This document shows, one piece after another, positions 13,180-24,590 of a stretch of 64,000 bases of DNA; positions within the stretch are counted from its first letter, which is position 1; each line of letters opens with the position of its first letter. Source of the stretch: Parus major (taxonomy: Eukaryota > Chordata > Aves > Passeriformes > Paridae). Below the pieces are notes generated by a model. The model was not told the origin of the DNA and made no database searches. It saw only the letters and a program-made list of their open reading frames with translations. The stretch lies in contig NC_031776.1 in the NCBI RefSeq assembly GCF_001522545.3, forward strand, positions 20,789,511-20,853,510, in the 5' to 3' direction. A program made the position numbers and the translations under genes.

Positions 13180-16100
13180 GTAAATTCTTTAGACCAAACT
13201 TTTACAAATACTTGGCCTGAACTTTGTTTTCTTACACTTTGAAGCCAAACATACTATGATTTCAAGATAGCTTTATGCAGTACTTGACCAACCATTGAAA
13301 TTGACAGGGCTTTTAATATTGCAAAGCCTAGCACAGAAATTTGATGTATTAAAACAATAGATACCTTATTTATCCAAGAAGACTGTGTCAAATCCACTAT
13401 ACAGATTCCTTTTACCAGGCAGCTACTGATCAATATGTCACTTGCTTTCACTTTGTGGGAGTGAAAAATAGTATTGTTAAAAACAAAAATCAATACACCT
13501 GTAGACTGTACTGCAACCATTGGTGATTAACAAGGTCTAAACTTTTCACAGATCGTTCAAAACTTCCCATTCTGAACCAATAGAGGAATCTAGACAGCTG
13601 AATGAAGTGAAACGTCACTCACAAGGCACATTCACCAGTGACTACACCAAGTACCTGGACACCAGACGAGCTCAGGACTTTGTGCAATGGTTAATGAGCA
13701 CTAAAAGAAATGGGTAAGCATTTTGGTCACATTGATACAGATCTTCATGCACAGAAACAGCCAAAAATCTAGCCAGTTAATTTTCTTATGGTATCAGCTT
13801 CCCATCCCAGACCATGGATAAACCTCAAATAAGTAAAGTATTTGAGGAAAATTTTTATATACAGTCATAAAATCATTTAGGTTGGAAACGACCTCTAAGA
13901 TCATCAAGTCCAGCCATTAATAGAATATTACTGTATTATTAGAAATGAGAAACATGAAAAATCAATAAAAAGGATTTGGCTAAATCAAAGTGCAGTATCT
14001 GATATGCCACCTAAAAAGACTGTCTCAGCCTCTTTGGGGCAGATTTTCTGTGTGAAAATGTTTTCTGTGTGAAAACAAGTGAATAAATTAAGTTCAATAT
14101 GAATAAGATATATAACTATAATGTACAAGTCTGGGACATTAGACCTTTAAAAGTTTTCCTATCTATGGATTTTCTAATTGTGATGTTTCATTTGTGAAAA
14201 GGCAGCTGAAGTGTAGGTTTTGTTGACCACTGGATAATTCACCAGTATCATCACTGAAATATAAACTAACAACTTCTACACATTGTACTAATTTAAATTC
14301 ATATGTCTGAAATATAATGAATATAATATTCATCTATTAGTCATGGGAATTTACCATAATATTTAAATAATAACCAATAAAACTTATGCAGGCTCTGCAG
14401 TTTACTGGTAATAATGATCTAATGATTGTGCAATTTCATGGCAGCCAACAAGCACAGGAGGACAAAGAAAATGACAAAGTCCCTGACCAGCTCTCAAGGT
14501 ATTCTATTTGTCACAATTTGTTATTTGAAACCAGTTTGAGTTCATTTTCAGTTAAACAAGAAAGAGAACAGCTAGTATTCTTTGCAATGTTACCACAATC
14601 AAAGAAATATTAATCATATACATTATTTCACCCCTGCTTTTTACAAGGAAAGAGGATATGTCTCTGTTATTTATTCCTGTACCTGTGCTCTATAGCTATA
14701 TTCAGTGGATGCAAGGAATGCAACAGAATGAGAATACATTTTAGGAAAGCACGTTTCAGGTAATCAAGGAGAGAAGAGAATAACATAAAAAGAAAAGCTT
14801 GGTAGAGAGAAAGGCTGAAGAAAAAAAAAAAAAACACAAAAAACCCCACAAAATGTTGAAGAATAAAAAACAATGAGAAGATTAGTGAAAGGAAGATGGC
14901 CAGGAAAATTTGCAGAGAGCTGATTACACATGATGCAATGTTCAGCCCTCAGCACTCAGTCTCAAGTTACTTAAACTAGTTATTACAGAAAGGAGAACAC
15001 AAGACCTGCCAAAGGCCAGAATTCTGTTTCTTAACTGTGTTTTTGGGAAAGGGTTAGAGAGATTGGAAATTTTAAATAAATAAAGAAGAAATCAAGTGTT
15101 TTTGCGAAACAGATTAAAATACCTATATTAATATGTTCTCTTATCAGAAAATCCAAAAAGGATAGCCCAGATCACAAAGATCCTTACGTTCACACTGTCA
15201 ATATTAATAACAAATTTGTAATAATGTTTCCGCTTCATTGAAACAGCGTATCTCATAAAAAAATTAACATTTCATTAAAAATGTTCCAAACAACTCTAGT
15301 TAGCATGCTGATGAAAAGTGCAGATGGTACTAAATTAGGAGGAATGGTGACATCCCAAGGAGAAAAAAATAATAGAAAGAGTTAGATTTGGGCAGAAATT
15401 AGCAAATCCTGAAACAGAAATGCAAGTGAATTTATCATGGAAAAACATGTCTACATCTCAGTGCAGTTTGCCTTCACAAGAGCCACTGTAACATAATTAT
15501 GTGTTATATCAGAGAAAGAACCACGATGAGATGTAGGGAGGGAGAAGGTGTCTTTAGTAAGATGGAGTTGATCAGGCTTGAAAGTTTTCCAAGGCTATGA
15601 CTTGATCAGAGTGACGATAAAAAAGGTGTTCATAAAACAACTCAAAATGTAAATTTGAAAGGAATTAAGTCTGAATAGTTTGGCTCAGAAATAATGAAGG
15701 TGAAAGTAGGGGGAGCATTTAACTCTCATTGAAATTATTCAAATCAGTGTCATCTTAAATTGCCTTCTCTTTTCTCCTTTTGCAGTCCATCTTTTCCTCA
15801 GCAATATCTCCAAGATTAAATTTATAGTTTTTGTTAAAAACTATATCTGAATAAGACAATACAGTTTCTAGCTCATACTTAATTAGTCTAGCAAAAGACC
15901 ATTCCAAATCAACTGTAATTGCTTGCCACACCTGGAGTTGTTCAGAACTAGTTCAGGAATCTCTGCACAAAACTGAATTGCACAGTACAGGCAATACCTT
16001 CAGAATTGAAACCTAACAAGAAAAAATATGCCAAGATCACTTTGAGGTGCAAAAGGAACCCCTCTCTCCTATAGAAATGCTAGTCTGGCAAGTGGGAAAT

Positions 16101-19100
16101 TAAAATAAATAAAGATTGATAAAAAGTTAAATTCTTATGCAGTCTGCTCCTATGGTACTGCTCTTCTTTCAGCAATGCAATCTCCAAGCGTCATGCTGAA
16201 TTTGAGAGACATGCTGAAGGCACCTACACCAGTGATATCACCTCTTATTTGGAAGGTCAAGCTGCCAAAGAGTTCATCGCTTGGTTGGTGAATGGACGAG
16301 GAAGAAGAGAGTAAGAATCCATCCATTCCTATTATTAAATTTTGCCTAGCATTTGGGATTAGAAATCATGTCTGATGAAACTTTGATGTGTTTTTGATCA
16401 TTCTTGCTGTACTTTATGTCTTTCTTTCATATTAGAAGATATTCTGTTGGTGATTAACTACCACTTAACACCATTAAGTTCAAATACAGATTAAAACCTG
16501 TTCAGTATGCTGTTACACTCTAAAAGGTCAAGTTTTATTTAAGGTCAACCCACCTAAAAGTAAACCAGACCTTCTTCCTCTAACTGCCACCTTTCCCCTT
16601 CACATAACATTGTTTACAGCCTCCTTAACTCTCATTGAAATTATTCAAATCAGTGTCATCTTAAATTGCCTTCTCTTTTCTCCTTTTGCAGTCCATCTTT
16701 TCCTCAGCAATATCTCCAAGATTAAATTTTTACCAATGTCATCAGGTGTACTCTATGTGCTGATCATTCCCATCAGTAACTAATAACATCTTTTCCTCTT
16801 CCCATGCCTCTCAGAGTTTCCCCAGACTGCTGCTGCCATAACTTATCTTTCTTTTTAAGATGCCTCTGATTCTTTTGCTGTGGTTTGCGGTTCCCTGGAC
16901 ACAATGCTCCACTAATGGTGTTACCTACCCATGATTTCTTTCATATCTACCTTGTTCTCCACATACTCATTGCAGATTTCACTCTCCACTTCATGTACTC
17001 CTTCATGACTTTACATCTTTTGTCATGATGGTCTTACACTTAGAAGGGCATTGCCATCAGTATCCTGCAGGCACCTTCTGCTCATCTGTTTCCAATCCTG
17101 CATGGTTAGGAGCTACACCATGCAGCTGCCACTCCCAACCTTTTAACTGTTCTGTACTTATTTGTGCCTTTAGACTGTAAGCTCTTTGGGGCAGGGATTT
17201 CAGTTCATCCTCTGATTAAATATTTTACCAGCTGTAAAGTATTATGTAAGTCTCTCGCATTACATAAAAAAATAATAATAATAAATAATAATAAAATACA
17301 ATCTGTAAGACAAGATTGTGTGTTGTAGTTAAGGAAGACTAAATAGGTAAAAGTTTTGTAAATATTGACAATTTCCTGAAAATGCAGAGTTAAATAAATT
17401 AGGTCAGCTATGCAGAGAAGGAAAAAGCTTTTTCCCCTTCCTAGTTATATTCAGACTTCCACTTGTTTTTCTGTCATGTTTTTTATTTTCATGAGCAGAA
17501 ATAAAGTATTTCTGTATCAATTTGAGAGAAATACAGCCTCAACTGAACTTAGAAACCTAGGTGGGCAACTAATTGTAGACAACACCTCTGCTTTCCAGTA
17601 TTTAGTACTATTTGTGATTGAACTTGCATATAGCCTTCCTTGAAATGAACCGGTCTGCCTGACATTGGATCCAGGGCTCAGGGTGCTTCAGCCCACCTTA
17701 ATGAAACCATCAAAATCTTCCTATATTTAATGTGATGAAAGAAGAGTGGAAAGTTTGCTAAAAAACTCTGGTTTTGGCAAACTGGTTTTCCAGCAGTCAA
17801 AAAAGAATAGAACAAGAATCAGGATCTGATTCCAAGTATAAAATGCAACATTCTATGATTTTACACCAAACAAACACATAGGTTTCATACAGGTGCTTTA
17901 AGTGAGCTATTTCAATCCCCCTTCTGGAAAAAAAATTGCTGCTCTTAATAATTCTTATTAAGAATAAGGATTCTTACAAAACACTATTTTAAGTAAATAA
18001 ATAGGCTTTATGTCCAAATAAAACAGAAAAAAGTATGAAAAATTGACTGTAATGTTTTAGTAATGGTATTTCTTAACAATTCCTAGTAAATGTACTGATG
18101 CCTAATCTACATGGCATAGACATTAAAGACAAAGATATATTTTTGCTTGTTTGGCTTTTTCAAAATTGCTAGAGGAGTTTAGGCTCATGGGAAGGAACAG
18201 CTGTCTGTTCTGAAAACAATGCCTCAAAAGATGTTCTGGCATGCCTTGTGCTATGCTGAGCCATAACATCAGGCTCAGCCTTTAACTCCTTAAAATCACA
18301 GGGAAGTCTATTAGAACCCTGTAGTGAGGCCCTTTAGAGTGGTTTGTTTGTTTTAATCTGCACATTGTTGATAATTTCTTACCTTTGAAGTTTCCCAGAA
18401 AAAGCTCTTGTGGCTGAAGAAATGGGTCGAAGACATGCAGATGGCACTTTCACGAGTGATATCAACAAAGTCCTTGATGACATGGCAGCCAAAGAGTTCC
18501 TAAAATGGCTAATTAACACAAAAGTTACCCAAAGGTGCCTGGATTTTATACTATTCTTAATATACTGATGTTTAAAATGTATTTGTCACACCTGAGGAAA
18601 ATACTACTAATTTTTCTCTTAGCTATTGATACATTTGGAATATGTTGCAAACTTTGTTACAGACAGATGAAGAAGGATAAGACACTAAATGGAACTCATT
18701 CCAAATATTATTTGAAATTTCATCAATGGTGAACCTCTCTAATAATTTCCCATTTAACTTGAAAGTAATTTTGCCACTGAATGTTACCAGAACATTCAAC
18801 CAGGTCATATTAAACTACTGAAAAATAAAGCTTTGCTTTGCATGGACCTTCTAGAATCAGAAATATTTATTGGTAAAATTGCACCAAATTGATCATTTTT
18901 TAAAGACTGTGATATAAAAGACTGACTTAATATGCAGCTTGTCATTAGTAATCTGAGCTCCTGACAGGTGACTGTTTAGGAATCCCTGCTTTAATTTGCC
19001 TGTTTGTAAGCAAAGCAGCATTTTCTAAATGAGCACTATGAACAGGTTAATATTTAAGAATTATTTGTTAAAATTAACAACATTTAAAAAATAATTAAAT

Positions 19101-19547
19101 GCTAATTCAAAACACATATGAGTGGCCAGATTTTTTAAAATGTTGGCTATCCCCTTTGCATTATTAAAGCACCCAAAAAGACTAGGTGATTTTGGAAATC
19201 TGAAACAAATATTGCCTCAAAAAATTTAGAAGGTGTAGTTAAAATACAGTTTTTATTAATATGTTACTATTTTTATGTTTTTAGTTCAGCCTTGAAACAA
19301 ACAATTTAGGAAAAGGATCTATTAGAAACTACTAAAATGCTTTTCCTTTAGGAATAATTGTTTTCAATCTGTTATTAGAGAGATGCTTTGAGAGGTCTGT
19401 GGAACTAACATCTGCTCACTCTTAAACAGAAAAAATATGTTCCACACATATTTCATAAATCTTGGGAGACTTAGAATATTTCCTAATTGCTGCTGCTTTT
19501 TTTCTTTTTTTTTCCCCCCCAGAGACCTTTTGGAAGAATACCAGTAA
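13082..19547 (+). CDS. GCG: GCG, preproglucagon (exons 13082-13179, 13552-13713, 14445-14498, 16173-16310, 18391-18534, 19523-19547)
   Basis: Precursor of glucagon, GLP-1 and GLP-2, processed by prohormone convertases in islet alpha cells and gut L cells. Six coding exons join in phase to 206 residues, the length I recall for chicken. Order: signal peptide (1-22), GRPP-like peptide, Lys-Arg, glucagon (55-83), Lys-Arg, a longer intervening peptide with its own exon, GLP-1 (118-148), Arg-Arg, spacer, Arg-Arg, GLP-2 (166-198), and tail RDLLEEYQ. Dibasic sites flank each hormone. The first of two in-frame ATGs (M-K-M) is chosen because it follows the acceptor directly and matches chicken. GLP-1 and GLP-2 begin His-Ala, the DPP4 cleavage signature; glucagon begins His-Ser. 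The donor after GLP-1 gives an alternative 151-residue product if unspliced. Confidence 0.97.
13552..13713 (+). CDS. GCG: GCG coding exon 2: glucagon
   Basis: It encodes the end of the GRPP-like segment, Lys-Arg, then the 29-residue glucagon beginning [18 protein letters not shown] and ending VQWLMST, followed by KRNG. Thr at glucagon positions 11 and 16 replaces the Ser of human and chicken. Donor gtaag follows 13713. Confidence 0.97.
13865..13920 (-). mobile_element. CR1 3'-end remnant, antisense
   Basis: About 55 bp reading ataaaatcatttaggttgg then cgacctctaagatcatcaag, the inverted 3' end of a CR1 element. It lies in the GCG intron after the glucagon exon. Confidence 0.8.
14445..14498 (+). 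CDS. GCG: GCG coding exon 3: intervening peptide
   Basis: A 54-nt exon after ttcatggcag, translating [17 protein letters not shown]. It matches the chicken proglucagon spacer as I recall it and is absent from the mammalian six-exon gene. Two upstream AGs (at about 14392 and 14400) would bring an in-frame TAA, which supports this acceptor. Confidence 0.93.
15719..15823 (+). repeat. 105-bp direct repeat, copy A (left of GLP-1 exon)
   Basis: By eye this is identical base for base to copy B, 906 bp downstream. It contains a long pyrimidine tract ending ctccttttgcag and a second AG in cttttcctcag followed by CAAT..ATCTCCAAG, which resembles the start of the real GLP-1 exon. The identity ends exactly where a short hairpin (15824-15844) begins. 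Confidence 0.95.
16173..16310 (+). CDS. GCG: GCG coding exon 4: GLP-1
   Basis: Acceptor cttctttcag precedes 16173. It reads [13 protein letters not shown] then GLP-1 beginning [17 protein letters not shown] and ending [10 protein letters not shown]; the Gly before Arg-Arg is the amidation donor. The donor at 16311 (gtaaga) reads GAG TAA if intron 4 is retained, giving a 151-residue precursor ending RRE. Confidence 0.97.
16625..16729 (+). repeat. 105-bp direct repeat, copy B (right of GLP-1 exon)
   Basis: Identical to copy A. It lies 314 bp after the GLP-1 exon, in the intron before GLP-2, and so brings a second acceptor-like site into that intron. Confidence 0.95.
17171..17225 (+). repeat. 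Possible ancient LINE (L2/CR1-type) tail
   Basis: The phrase tagactgtaagctctttggg followed by gcaggga resembles the 3' end of old L2-type LINEs. The match is short and the boundaries are unknown. Confidence 0.35.
17268..17297. repeat. (ATA)n low-complexity run
   Basis: An A run passing into imperfect ataata repeats in the intron between the GLP-1 and GLP-2 exons. It also contains AATAAA motifs that could serve a GLP-1-terminated transcript. Confidence 0.8.
18391..18534 (+). CDS. GCG: GCG coding exon 5: GLP-2
   Basis: A 144-nt exon after cctttgaag. It reads [15 protein letters not shown] then the 33-residue GLP-2 beginning [19 protein letters not shown] and ending NTKVTQ. The acceptor tract (ttcttacctttgaag) is weak in pyrimidines next to AG, which fits an exon that is used only in some tissues. 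Confidence 0.96.
19523..19547 (+). CDS. GCG: GCG last coding exon
   Basis: A strong polypyrimidine tract (T then C run) and AG precede 19523. The exon completes Arg199 and reads DLLEEYQ-stop, with TAA at 19545-19547. Confidence 0.93.
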
Positions 19548-20030
19548 AAATGCAGAATAAAATGGGATAAATGAAGATCTTCATTTCATCAACTGCCAGT
19601 TATTAAGAGATTCTGAAATCTGTATTCTGTCATTTACATTTGGTGTAACAAAGCTATGTCACCTTGCATGCCAGGAAATAATTGTACTATAGTTTAGTGT
19701 TGCCAAAGGTTTATATATGGAAAACCTGTTGTCTAAGGGATGGTTTTCTTAACAGCTTTAAGACTGTGAAAGTTCAATAACTTCATATTTTCCATTTATT
19801 AGGACTAAAGTAACTCCATTTATATTTAAGGATAAAATTATTTTTCTAAAAAAATTACTTCTACACACAAATTATTCAATCACCAATTATATGTGTTATA
19901 CTTAAGGGGCTGGCAGTTACAAATGCCTGAGCAGTGAATATCCCTCTTAAAACCTTTGTTATAAAAAGGCTAAGCTTTAAGGATATTAAATGATAGCCTT
20001 AAATAAATTTTTTTCAAGCTTCCTTCCTGT
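19548..20030 (+). terminator. GCG: GCG 3' UTR with poly(A) signals
   Basis: AATAAA occurs at 20002-20007 followed by a T-rich then GT-containing stretch, the likely main site. Another AATAAA at 19556-19561, nine bases after the stop, is probably too close to the stop for normal use. Confidence 0.6.
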
Positions 20031-23000
20031 TGACTTCTCATGTGTACATGCCATGTTCCTCTTTGCAGTCCATTTCATTTTATTCTATCTTAGTATCACT
20101 GAGATCTTACAAGTGGTTTGTTTGGAATGATAAAACAAACTCAGCATTGTCTTGTCACGTTTTCTCCGCAGTGATTCCCAGAAAAGAGCTGTGTGAACTT
20201 TGAACTATCTTTAGGTGAAAAATGAATCATGTAAGATGAAGCTAGAGGGGGGAAACATGACTGAAGAGACAATTATTCTTCATTCGCATAAATTCTGGCT
20301 CAGAACAGGAGGACAGCTTTGAAAAATATTAAGTGCAATATACTCAGTGAATGAGGAAATTGTCCTGGAAATCTTCATATTTTATAAGATTGCCAAGTCA
20401 AATCAACGCTCTCTTATTTGTGTTTTATTCCTTCCTTCATTCTTCCTCTGAGAATCACTTTTATGTGCTGCTACCTCCTACGTCCAATGACTACCCAAAG
20501 CCCCTTTTCTCCTTGCAATTTTAGCAATATACAAGGGATCTATATTAAAATGTCCTAAAGGGCAAGTGGTTTAAAAGAAATCCAATGTTCTTAACAAGTA
20601 TCTAGTAGAAGGTGATATGAAATAGGACCATTGTTGAATCATAATTAGTACCTATAATCTTTGTTAGGAATAAATTTTTCATGGGTATAAGTTCTTTAAA
20701 AGCATCTGAATCTTCCACTTGGTGTCTAAATTTCCGTGAAAATATTAGATCATTCTTCCGAAGTGTTGTAGGAATGAATCTTCTCTAATTTCAGATCAGA
20801 ACAGGTCATACCCAATTTGGCATCTTGATCAGCTTCTTGACTGCAACAGAAAGCTGTTCTAACATCCCAACTTTAACAATTTAAACTCAATAGAATCCTG
20901 CACTAAAAAATAAAAAAAAGTCATAGCGTCCAAAATACAACTGGAGATAAGAAAAGAAAAAAAGAAAAGGTGGAGGCTATATATACATATTATTTGTTTA
21001 TTTAATCCCATTTATACACAGTGGTTTGGGTCCAAGTGGAACTGGAAAAGATTCAGTTATACACGGATACATATGGTCCAGGATAAAATGGTACAAGATA
21101 ACTTCTGTTTCCACTGACTGCCTTTGAAATGTTTTATTTCACTTTGTCCAGGATATTTTAGTGTTCTGAAGGACAGGATTCCACAGTTACAAATCCATTT
21201 TTCTGCAGTGTCTGTCACCAGGGATGTTGAGCCCCTCCTGGTGATGGCTTTGTCAGCTATGAAAATAGTGGGCTTTCCACACTTTTAAAATGATATGCTT
21301 TAGCAACAGAGGGCTATAAATTATTTTCTTGAGATTATGCATGTTGTCTGGAAAACAACAAAAACATTTAACCTCTAATTTTCTAAGTCTTGATCCAGAG
21401 CGTGAATCAAAATTAACCCTTTATTCACAAGTGAGATGAAGCTGAGCTTGTAATCAAAAATATCAAACACATGTTTCAGCTCAACAGGACTAGGATTTAT
21501 ATATCCTGAAATCACAGAGCAAGTCCATATGGCACCAGTAATAAGGTATGCCCTGGATATTTCTCACACATGCTACATGCAATTCAGTGAATAGTATAAA
21601 CATAGGGAGAAATAAGCCACAATCTCTTTGTCTTTACTACACTGTAGCTCTGTGTATTGCATATGTGCTGCCTTGAACTTCCAGGTGGCTTATATTTAGG
21701 TGTTCCCACTGTATTTTATTTGCTGAGAGTGCAGCATCTTTCCTCCTCCATACTATTTATTAAGTAGCTGGAAAAATAAGCATATTGCAGCAAAACATGA
21801 CAACTATTTGGAATTAATACAAAGAAAATTAAAAATTAAAAAAACAAAAACAAAACAAAACAAAAAACCACAAAAGAAAACAACAGAAACCTGACGTACT
21901 CTAACCATCCAACTGTGCTCAGAGGACATGTAAGAATTCAGTACCCAGAAAAATAATTTTCTAAAGAAAAACACACAAACTTGAAAGAATTAAGTGACAT
22001 TTGCTACTAACTACATTTAAATTGTTGTCCCAGTGACATAATCACATAAAACAGGGATTTTTCTTTCTTGATTTACAGTTAACCCTCTCTTCACAATCCT
22101 CTCAAACAGAACCAATGCAAAGGTGTGTTACAAAACTGTCATGCCATTTCAACTTTCAATGCAAAGAAAAAACGAAACTCCACTATTCAGTAAAGCCACT
22201 GAATCCATACAAAACTTTATCCAGCCTATATTTTGTGTCCCACAGAAACACACTGAGAAATCTGGAATACATCATTGCACCTGTAAACTGTACACATTTT
22301 AGTCACTTTTTTCTTTTTTTATATTCTGCAGAAAGCTTAAGTTTTACATTTTTGCAGTTTGACTCTTCCAAATATTTCTGGAGGAAAGGCTCAAATATAT
22401 AAACATATGTCTTGCAAAGTCTTGATTTTTACTGAGGCTAGAAGTCTGAGGAAGGCATTGCATCCACCAACTGTTTGGGAAAGCCAACCTCAGGCTGAAA
22501 GCTGTATTTTCATTCTTTTCTAGCTCTTTGCAAACATGCAACTTCCTTATGAATACAACTGTGTTGAACATACAATATGAAGCTACAGCTTCTCAAATTT
22601 CATCGTGTAGCAGCCACTGCTGGATAGTATTTTTTTTTAATTTCTTGGTATGATGCTAATACATATCTGATTACAAAAGAACACCACTGTATAAAGTACC
22701 TTGAAATATTTAGCTGAAGGAACGTTTTTAAGTCTCAGGCTATCACAAAAGACAAATATCACAAAAGAAGCACAACCATAACAATTATTTTTGGAATCAT
22801 GGGTGTTTTGATCTGTCAGGAGGAGGAACTTGAGATTTTTTTCAAGTTGTAGAGAATAATGGTTAGGAACTATTACAACTAAATGGAAAACATATTCTAC
22901 TTTACTGACTCTTACTGCATCACTCAGGTGATTCTGCCAACAGATTTGGGTCCTGTAAGTGTCTCCACCATGATCAGAGTCAGAGGCACTGTAGGTTATC

Positions 23001-24513
23001 AAAAATTTGATCTAGACATAGGAAGCCAGATTTCCAAAGGCACTTAAAATTGTGTTCCCACAGAAACCAGCAGTAGCCAGCCATATACATTGGCGGTACT
23101 GCTCCATTTTTTTCTCCTTGGAATTCAGCACTGAGAAACTTTAAAACATAGCATATAATCTCTCAAAATATTACTGCAACTTGGCTATGAAAAGCTACAA
23201 AACATTCAGGTACATTTTTTCACAAGACTAACATAATTTGACGGTGTTATATTTTGAGACATTGTGATGATCACTACTTAAATGTTCAGGGGGGAAAAAA
23301 GCACGGATTGGCTGAATTATATATATGTTGTGATCCCTACTCAGTAGGAAAAGGAAAATTCACCCTGGGGTGAGGGGTGGTGGTGTTTTGTTTTCCTTCT
23401 TGATTGTTGATAAGACAAACAGATGCACAGTGTACCAGACTGATATTTAAGTGGAGCTGTATGAAATTCTGAAACATTGGTCATGCATTTTATAGCATAT
23501 AATGAGATGCTACTTTGAAAAGTAATGTAAAACACTGTCAATTCACTGTGATTTTACTTTATAGAAGTGGCCTTATCTGTAGTCAGAGATTAGTGATTAA
23601 CAAAGAGCGAAATCACAGCAGATCAGATGCTCCATGGGAAATGTGCACTGTAATACCTGGAACCACTGTCAGGGCACATTAATGACATTCCTAAGGTAAT
23701 CTGATACAGCCAGCACAGCCTGAATTCCTGACTAGTACCTACTGCTGCCTTCAAGGAGAATGGTTTACAACAATGGGCAAGAAAATGTTTGAATCTAGAT
23801 TAAATCTAAATTGTATAGACACATCTTTAATGTTTGTAAACACTTTGGTTATACTAAAGGAGACTTATTTATCACAAAAAGCTATTATCCCACTTCCAGA
23901 CACCCATGTCTTAAGAAACAGCAGCAGAATGTTAAATGCTGTGCTCCATCTGCAGGAGTAGAATGAAGGAGCAAGCAGCATAACCTTTCTGAAAGCTTTG
24001 ACAACTACTTTGAAGGCAAGACTAAGAACATTTGCTATTTCCCTTGACTTGAAATCTTGCTTCAGCAGATCATATACTTTTTCTGTTACATTTCTCAACT
24101 TGAAAAATACCTGCATCTGTCTCTGGTAACTACTAGTGTTCTGCAATTAGAAGGGGAAAATCTAACATGGCTAAAACCAATAGTACCACTTATAATTACT
24201 TTTTGGAGGCTAGAGCTCTTAAAAGAATTTAGAAACTCGGTTTTTTTTAATAACCGGTAACACTCAGCTTTTTGAACAATCAAAAGCTTTAAAGTTTTGA
24301 TTTACAGGTTATTCTATCTTTTCCAACAATTTGTCCTACTTTCTCAGCACATACTCAAAACTCTCCTTGAAAAGGGAATTGTTTTATGTAATAAACAACG
24401 GTCACTTCAGCACAAAATTTTAAACTTTTGTCCTATACTTCCATTTTCTGCTGTTAATTTAAAAACCCACTTAGCAGACTTACACATTTATCTCCAAAAG
24501 AACTATAAATAAA

Positions 24514-24533
24514 AAGAAAACTATAGTTTTCTT
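24514..24533. repeat. Perfect 20-bp palindrome upstream of DPP4
   Basis: AAGAAAACTATAGTTTTCTT equals its own reverse complement. It sits between two near-identical motifs containing aactataaat (about 24500 and 24600), beside an alternating AT block. Confidence 0.9.
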
Positions 24534-24540
24534 ATATTCT

Positions 24541-24590
24541 TATATTTCTTATATAATAATATATATATATTATTATATTATATATATAGT
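24541..24590. repeat. AT-rich, partly palindromic low-complexity block
   Basis: Imperfect (TA)n with ataataatatat and its inverted counterpart, about 460-500 bp before the DPP4 start codon. Confidence 0.85.

Noticed and set aside
14386..14613. 75-codon frame containing the proglucagon spacer exon
   Set aside because: Only 14445-14498 is exon; the flanks are intron on both sides, and upstream acceptors would introduce a stop.
20031..24500. Search for an extra glucagon-like or exendin-like exon after GCG
   Set aside because: I saw no HxxGTFTSD-type motif in this gap.
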